Assembly (NCBI RefSeq): GCF_033807575.1
Contig: NC_084713.1
Coordinates: forward strand, 16,219,389-16,283,388
Source: Cydia pomonella
Taxonomy: Eukaryota; Arthropoda; Insecta; Lepidoptera; Tortricidae
DNA: 64,000 nucleotides
Reading direction: 5' to 3'
The position numbers were made by a program, and so were the translations under genes. This document shows positions 50,583 through 56,500 of this stretch, in pieces (positions within the stretch are counted from its first letter, which is position 1; every line of letters starts with the position of its first letter). Under the pieces are notes generated by a model. It saw only the letters and a list, made by a program, of their open reading frames with translations, was not told where the DNA came from and ran no database searches.

Positions 50583-53500
50583 GTACACTACTTAACATTT
50601 TTTCTCTCAGGTGGACCCACTAGACGCCGGCACAGACAACGGGTTCACGTTCACAGCGCCCAACTGGCCGACGGCTCCGCAAGGAGTCGCTTACCGCATC
50701 ACCTCCAAGTACCCGTCACATCCTGCTGGGTCCTTCTTCTACCCGCACCTGAGGAGACTACCGCCTATAGCCACGTTCCAGTTCATTAAGGTACGGTTCG
50801 GCTAACAACAACTCACGCGTTCATGATTACAAGGATTACGTCGCACACCTCTCAAACCCGACCGGGGGCTTATTCTACTCGTATTTATCCTAAGAGATTA
50901 CTTACAAAAGTCATTGTTCTGATTAGATGGCGTACTTAGTGTCTCACTTTCTTAAAACGGCGCCGATTGCAGGCATATTATAAAATGTTAACAAAGTAGG
51001 TAATTTTTTTTAGGTAATCTAATTATGGCTTTTTTTATTGGCATAGCTATTAATGTTTGATGCTTTTAATCAGATCAGTAAAAAAGTGGTGGAAGTGAAT
51101 CATAAATGTAAGAATTGAATTACCCCGAAAGTTCACACAAAAATATATTCGAATTAAGAAACAAAATATACGTGCAAAACCTAGTTCTTTAGTGCTACTT
51201 CTCCTTAGTCTTTAAATTAATATTAGTTGGTATAAACATTAAACGGCATGCGCCATTATAGGTAAATTTTGAATTCTTAAATTCCATATTATTTTACCTG
51301 ATGTGTGTAATTCCATTCATTTGTCATTTGTTTAATTTACCTCTCTCTAAATGTCAAGTACTTATAAACATCCCGTAATTTATTACAATTTTGACATAAG
51401 CAATGCGAGCGTTTATATCAATGCTGTAAGATCTGCGTCGTTTCTCAAATGTCTGAGTGTAAGAAGACAAACGATAATAGTAACATCATTACGTAATAAG
51501 CAAAGAACATTCTCATGTATCGCTTGCAAACGGTTAGCGTCTCAGCCTTATCCTTGCAGGTTTCTTCTACCTCGTTCTAAGATTACCTATTCGAATGTTT
51601 TTAAAATACCGTTTTAAAATGAATATCTATTTTTCTTTTTGTTATAAATAAATAAATCTAAAACAAACAATTGATATAATTTAAACATATAAAACAACAG
51701 TAAATTAGACTTAACGTAAGATTAGTTCGATTAACCCTGGATTTATGTATAGGGTACCTATTTTTTTATACCTAAGGGATTGGGCCCAAAAGTTTTAAAA
51801 TATAAAGCCTTTATTACGCTCGACTATAAAAATTCATCGTCAGTAATCCTGCAGTAAAACACGAGTATCCTAAAAAAACGTACAAGAGTCCGTAAAATTC
51901 ACTGTATGATTTCATGAAATTCAAACAGCAATATATTTTATATCCAAAATCCAATTTTTTTAATTCTACCTTTTAACAGTTAACGCTTAAAACAAAAATG
52001 ATGGCATAAAAAATGTTTCAATCTAGATCTAGCTGATCTGCATATGGCAACTTTTAATTTGTAGATAACATTCATATTAAGGTTTGAGTATTAATGATGA
52101 AATAAGACAATACTTCATTATCTACTACGATGTTTTGACATTTAAATTAACTACCTTACTTAAGAGGAAAGGGGACGACAGCTTCTCCGTACAAATGTAG
52201 TCTCCATTTTCTTTTCGGGATATTGCCATATTTTTCCATAATTTGATGTATATTAACCATAGATATGCCCCCTCGTTTGACTTTTTTAGGTATTTTTTAT
52301 TATTATAAAAATTAGGAGCAAAAAAACTAACTCCATACATTTAAATCTTGTATATGAAATTAAAAAAAATTAAATAACATCATACGACTCCTTTAAATTG
52401 TTTCAAAATATTTATAATGTGGATATTAACAGAGAGGAAAATGTGACTATGTTTGAATGTCATCAATTTCGAATCATGGCTTAGTCATTAGTAGTTAATA
52501 GGTAAGTATTAGTTTAAGTATGTAAAATTCATCACAATGTACATTGTTATGAATAAACGAAATGAAATGAAATGAATGGAAAGGCGATTTCGCGCGGTCG
52601 TCCACATTTGTCTTAAACAATAAATATGTTTTATTGTTTTTGTTCTGTGTCCAGCGCTTATCTAAAGCAAGATTGATTAATTGTAAAAACTTATGCTAAA
52701 ATATTTTTTCGTTAACATCCCGGTTCCGTTAGGAGTGGAGTTCCGCAATACAGCTGACAACACATTAGCCCTGCGTTAGACAGATACAAATTGCGTAATT
52801 TGTAACGTTAAGTCTTCGCCTTACTCGTACCGATGGCTGCTACTGACGTACTGTTTCAAATTATACTACTGTTAACCTAATAACATTTGTTTTGTTTTTA
52901 TTTTTAATTTTCTTTGGAGACAAAGGAGCTTTGGTCTCGTGAACAAACTGAATTGCTAAGAGTTAGATTACAGTCGGCTACTGTGCTCAGGTAATTTATC
53001 CTTAGTTCGCTTCAATGTTGTGCGCATCACTCTTAAATGCAGAAAATTAAATTGGAGTAATTTAATATTTTGTTTGAAATATTTTTGCAACCAATGAAGA
53101 CCAAAAGTATTTCATCTCACGCTTAAATACTTAATTAGCATAGGCTAATTGCACAGTATTCTAATAGTTGAATTTTATGCTGTAGATATTTTATGGACTA
53201 AAATAAATGGTAGGTACTACCGATTACCTGCTTTTATAGGTAGTTGTGCCATTTCATTGTAGGTACAAACACACAACAACAGGTATTTAATAAAATACAA
53301 TAAATATAAATAAATACATATATATTTCAAATCTAACTTACCTTAACTAAGTAGCCGCTCACAAGTTACTATGTTCTTCTTCTTCTTCCTCGGTCCCTCA
53401 CTGCTGAGGATCGTGACCATGTATGCTTCGTCTCCATATTGTGCGGTCATAAGTAAGCCATATGGGACACGTATTGCATGTTGCCAGCAACCACCCTCTT

Positions 53501-56500
53501 CACAGCATCAGACCATCTCGTGGGTGCTCTTCCTTGCGCACGCTTGCCATCCATTTGACCCAAGATTATCTGTCTTTCTAGGTCACGCTTTTCAGACCTA
53601 AAACTGGGGTAATAGACGCATGGACAGACCGACAGACAAAACGAAACAATAAGGATTCCGTTTTTGCCATTCTGGCTACACAACCCTAAAAAGCAATGAA
53701 AAGTAAAAGCTCATGAATACTTTCTTCCACAGCTCCGCGAATACGAACTGTCGGAGGTGTTCCACCGCGACAGCGACGACCGACGATACGACGTGATCCA
53801 ACTGGACAAGCTCAGCCATAACAGCATCGACGTTCTTGACGGGAACAGAGCGTTGTCCATAGCAGAGGAGGTAGAGAGAGAAGAACAGGCGCCTAGAATT
53901 TATTCTGAAGGCGCAATGACGACACCAGATGGAGCGTACTCCTATTATTTTCTGTAAGTGCCTCTTTTTGGCTAATAAATACACAGCATCGACGCACTTG
54001 ATGTCAACAGAGCGTTGTCCATACTCGTAGCACTGTGTTTGGCGAATAAACACTATGTTTGGCGAAAGAAATAAAAAAAAAAACCGGATAAGTGCGAGTC
54101 GAACTCGACCAACGAGGGTTTCATACTTTTTAGTATTTGTTGTTATAGCGGCAACAAAACTGAAAGTTTCAACAGCCTAACTATCACGGTTCATGAGATA
54201 CAGTCTGGTGACAGATGGACGGACGGACGGACGGACGGACAGCGGAGTATTAGTAATAGGGTCCCGTTTTACCTTTTGGGTACGGAATCCTAAAAACAAT
54301 GGGCCAGACTTTATTTCGGAAGATAAATAAAATAAAAAACAGAATAGGTGGAGAGGAAAGTACGAGCGCCTAGAACATTAAAGTATCTAACTTTAATTAT
54401 TTATGCGAAAACAGCGTCGTCGTTCTTGAGGGAAACAGCGTTGTCCATAGAAAAATAGGTGGAGAGTGAGTAACAAATTCCTAAAATCTATTCAGAATGT
54501 GACGGTAAAACTACGCCTGGTAATATTTACCGAATCTTAATTTTTGTAAGTTTTTAAAAGGAAGAATCGTGCGAAGATAAAGAATGGCTCACGTCAGAAC
54601 GGCCCGGGTTCGGGCCGGGGCATCCGATACTTCGTTTCCTATGACGGGTGTTCGGTGATTGCGTGATGCTTTCTATTATACCCCGGCCGTTCCAACGTTA
54701 GTCATCCTTTAAGCCACGAAAGGATCGAACTTTTTAATGATTGGCCTAAAAGTTGAGACAACACCCTAACATATGTCTTAAAATGTAATAAGACAGTTGC
54801 TATGGTGATAATTAGGCCTTTCTTTTCTTAACATGAATAGCTTTCATGGTGCATCTTAAACTTTCACTTCAATTCGTCAAACTCAAACCAAAATAATAGT
54901 CGGTAAAATTTGATCTTTTCGATATTTTTTGCTATACACTATAACGATTTTCTCAGGGTTAATACCACAACAAGTACAACGGAAGAGCCGCGCTCAGCCA
55001 ACGAATTGCCCACATCAGGCCCGACCGCCAGCGAGAGATCGGCACTCCGCAGTCTAGCGCGCCGGTATCGGGCGCGGCGGCGGCGCAAGCTGCGCGCCGA
55101 CAATACCGACCCGGCCGAGCGGAGGAAGCGAAAAAGAGCTAGTAAGTACTTCAACGAAAGAGCCATACTCAGCCAGCGAGTTACATCAGGCTGAGCGGAG
55201 GAAGCGAAAAAGAGCTAATAAGAACTTCAACGAAAGAGCCATACTCAGCCAGCGAGTTTCATCAGGCTGAGCGGAGGAAGCGAAAAAGAGCTAGTAAGAA
55301 CTTCAACGAAAGAGCCATACTCAGCCAGCGAGTTTCATCAGGCTGAGCGGAGGAAGCGAAAAAGAGCTAGTAAGATCTTCAACGAAAGAGCCATACTCAG
55401 TCAGCGAGTTACATCAGGCTGAGCGGAGGAAGCGAAAAAGAGCTAGTAAGTACGTTTACCAGCAGGCCACGGCTCACCCCTGACGCCGATTTCCATACAG
55501 TTGTTTTGACCAATGTATGGGACACCTGGGCTGGTGCCATAGTAAGGTCAAGTACCAATCATTTATAGAAAACGCTAATCGAACCTCAAATAATGACGTA
55601 ACTTATCGTTGCATGTTTCATCCTGATGCATTTGTACTTTTTGATATGCATTTGCCCATAAAGATCTTGAATACGGCTCCAGCCGCCGATTAAATTTCAT
55701 GGGTGCACAAAAATAGGTGCAAGGATTTAAGATTACTCTCTGCATAATGTCTTTATGAAAAGTAGGTACTTCATTTATACAAATTAGAAATCTTTTTTTT
55801 TAATATGAGCAGGATAATTTATTTCGTCAACGTTAATAAGTAGCTAGTTTTAAAGTTTACGTTTTGCAGATATTAATCAAACCAATTAAGGCCGGCAACG
55901 CACTTGCAACCCCTTTGGTGTTGCAGGGTGTCCATGGGCGGCGGTAATCGCTTACCATCAGGTGATCCGTCTGCTCGTACCTCCTGTATCATAAAAAAAA
56001 CTAAACTTTATTTCAAAGAGATTCATTTAAAGTGTCGATGTATTGTTACAACATTTAAAAAAAAGCAGCTTTAAATAAAACAAGTGCTTTACAATTCTTG
56101 CCAATTGGCGGTCTACCCCTCATCGACCGCAACCTCAGACTGGCTTAACGCGAGGAAAAATGAGAAAACACGAGTTAGAATTACGAAACCTTTTTTGTTT
56201 AGGCTTACAGATTAGTCCAATATTATATGTGGGTTATTTAAAATCTAGACGATGGTTAAACAAATATAGTTTCGTTTTTTCTTTCAATATTTTTGGCAAT
56301 AGCAAAAATGTACCTACACTTTATATTCATAAATAAACTTTAACCGCGCCGCGTGAAAATTATTTGGTAGGGAATAAAAAATGACGATTACTGTTCAAAG
56401 TTGATTTGATAATGTATCCATACTCACGACGAATTGGAATAGTTTTTATTTCCATAAACCATTCCGTTCACAGTATAGTAGAATTGTGTAACCATTAAAA

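Noticed and set aside
50424..50789. 121-codon frame overlapping spondin exon 4
   Set aside because: It is a different frame from the exon, crosses an AT microsatellite and the acceptor, and lacks the Spondin_N motifs.
55142..55194. Extension of spondin exon 6 past the first donor to the TGA at 55192-55194
   Set aside because: It would end the protein before the TSP1 repeat. The first donor is a strong GTAAGT and joins exon 7 in frame, so the extension is at most a minor isoform.
55117..55453. CRISPR-like array
   Set aside because: The repeats are contiguous 76-bp units without unique spacers, are exon-derived, and the genome is an insect's.
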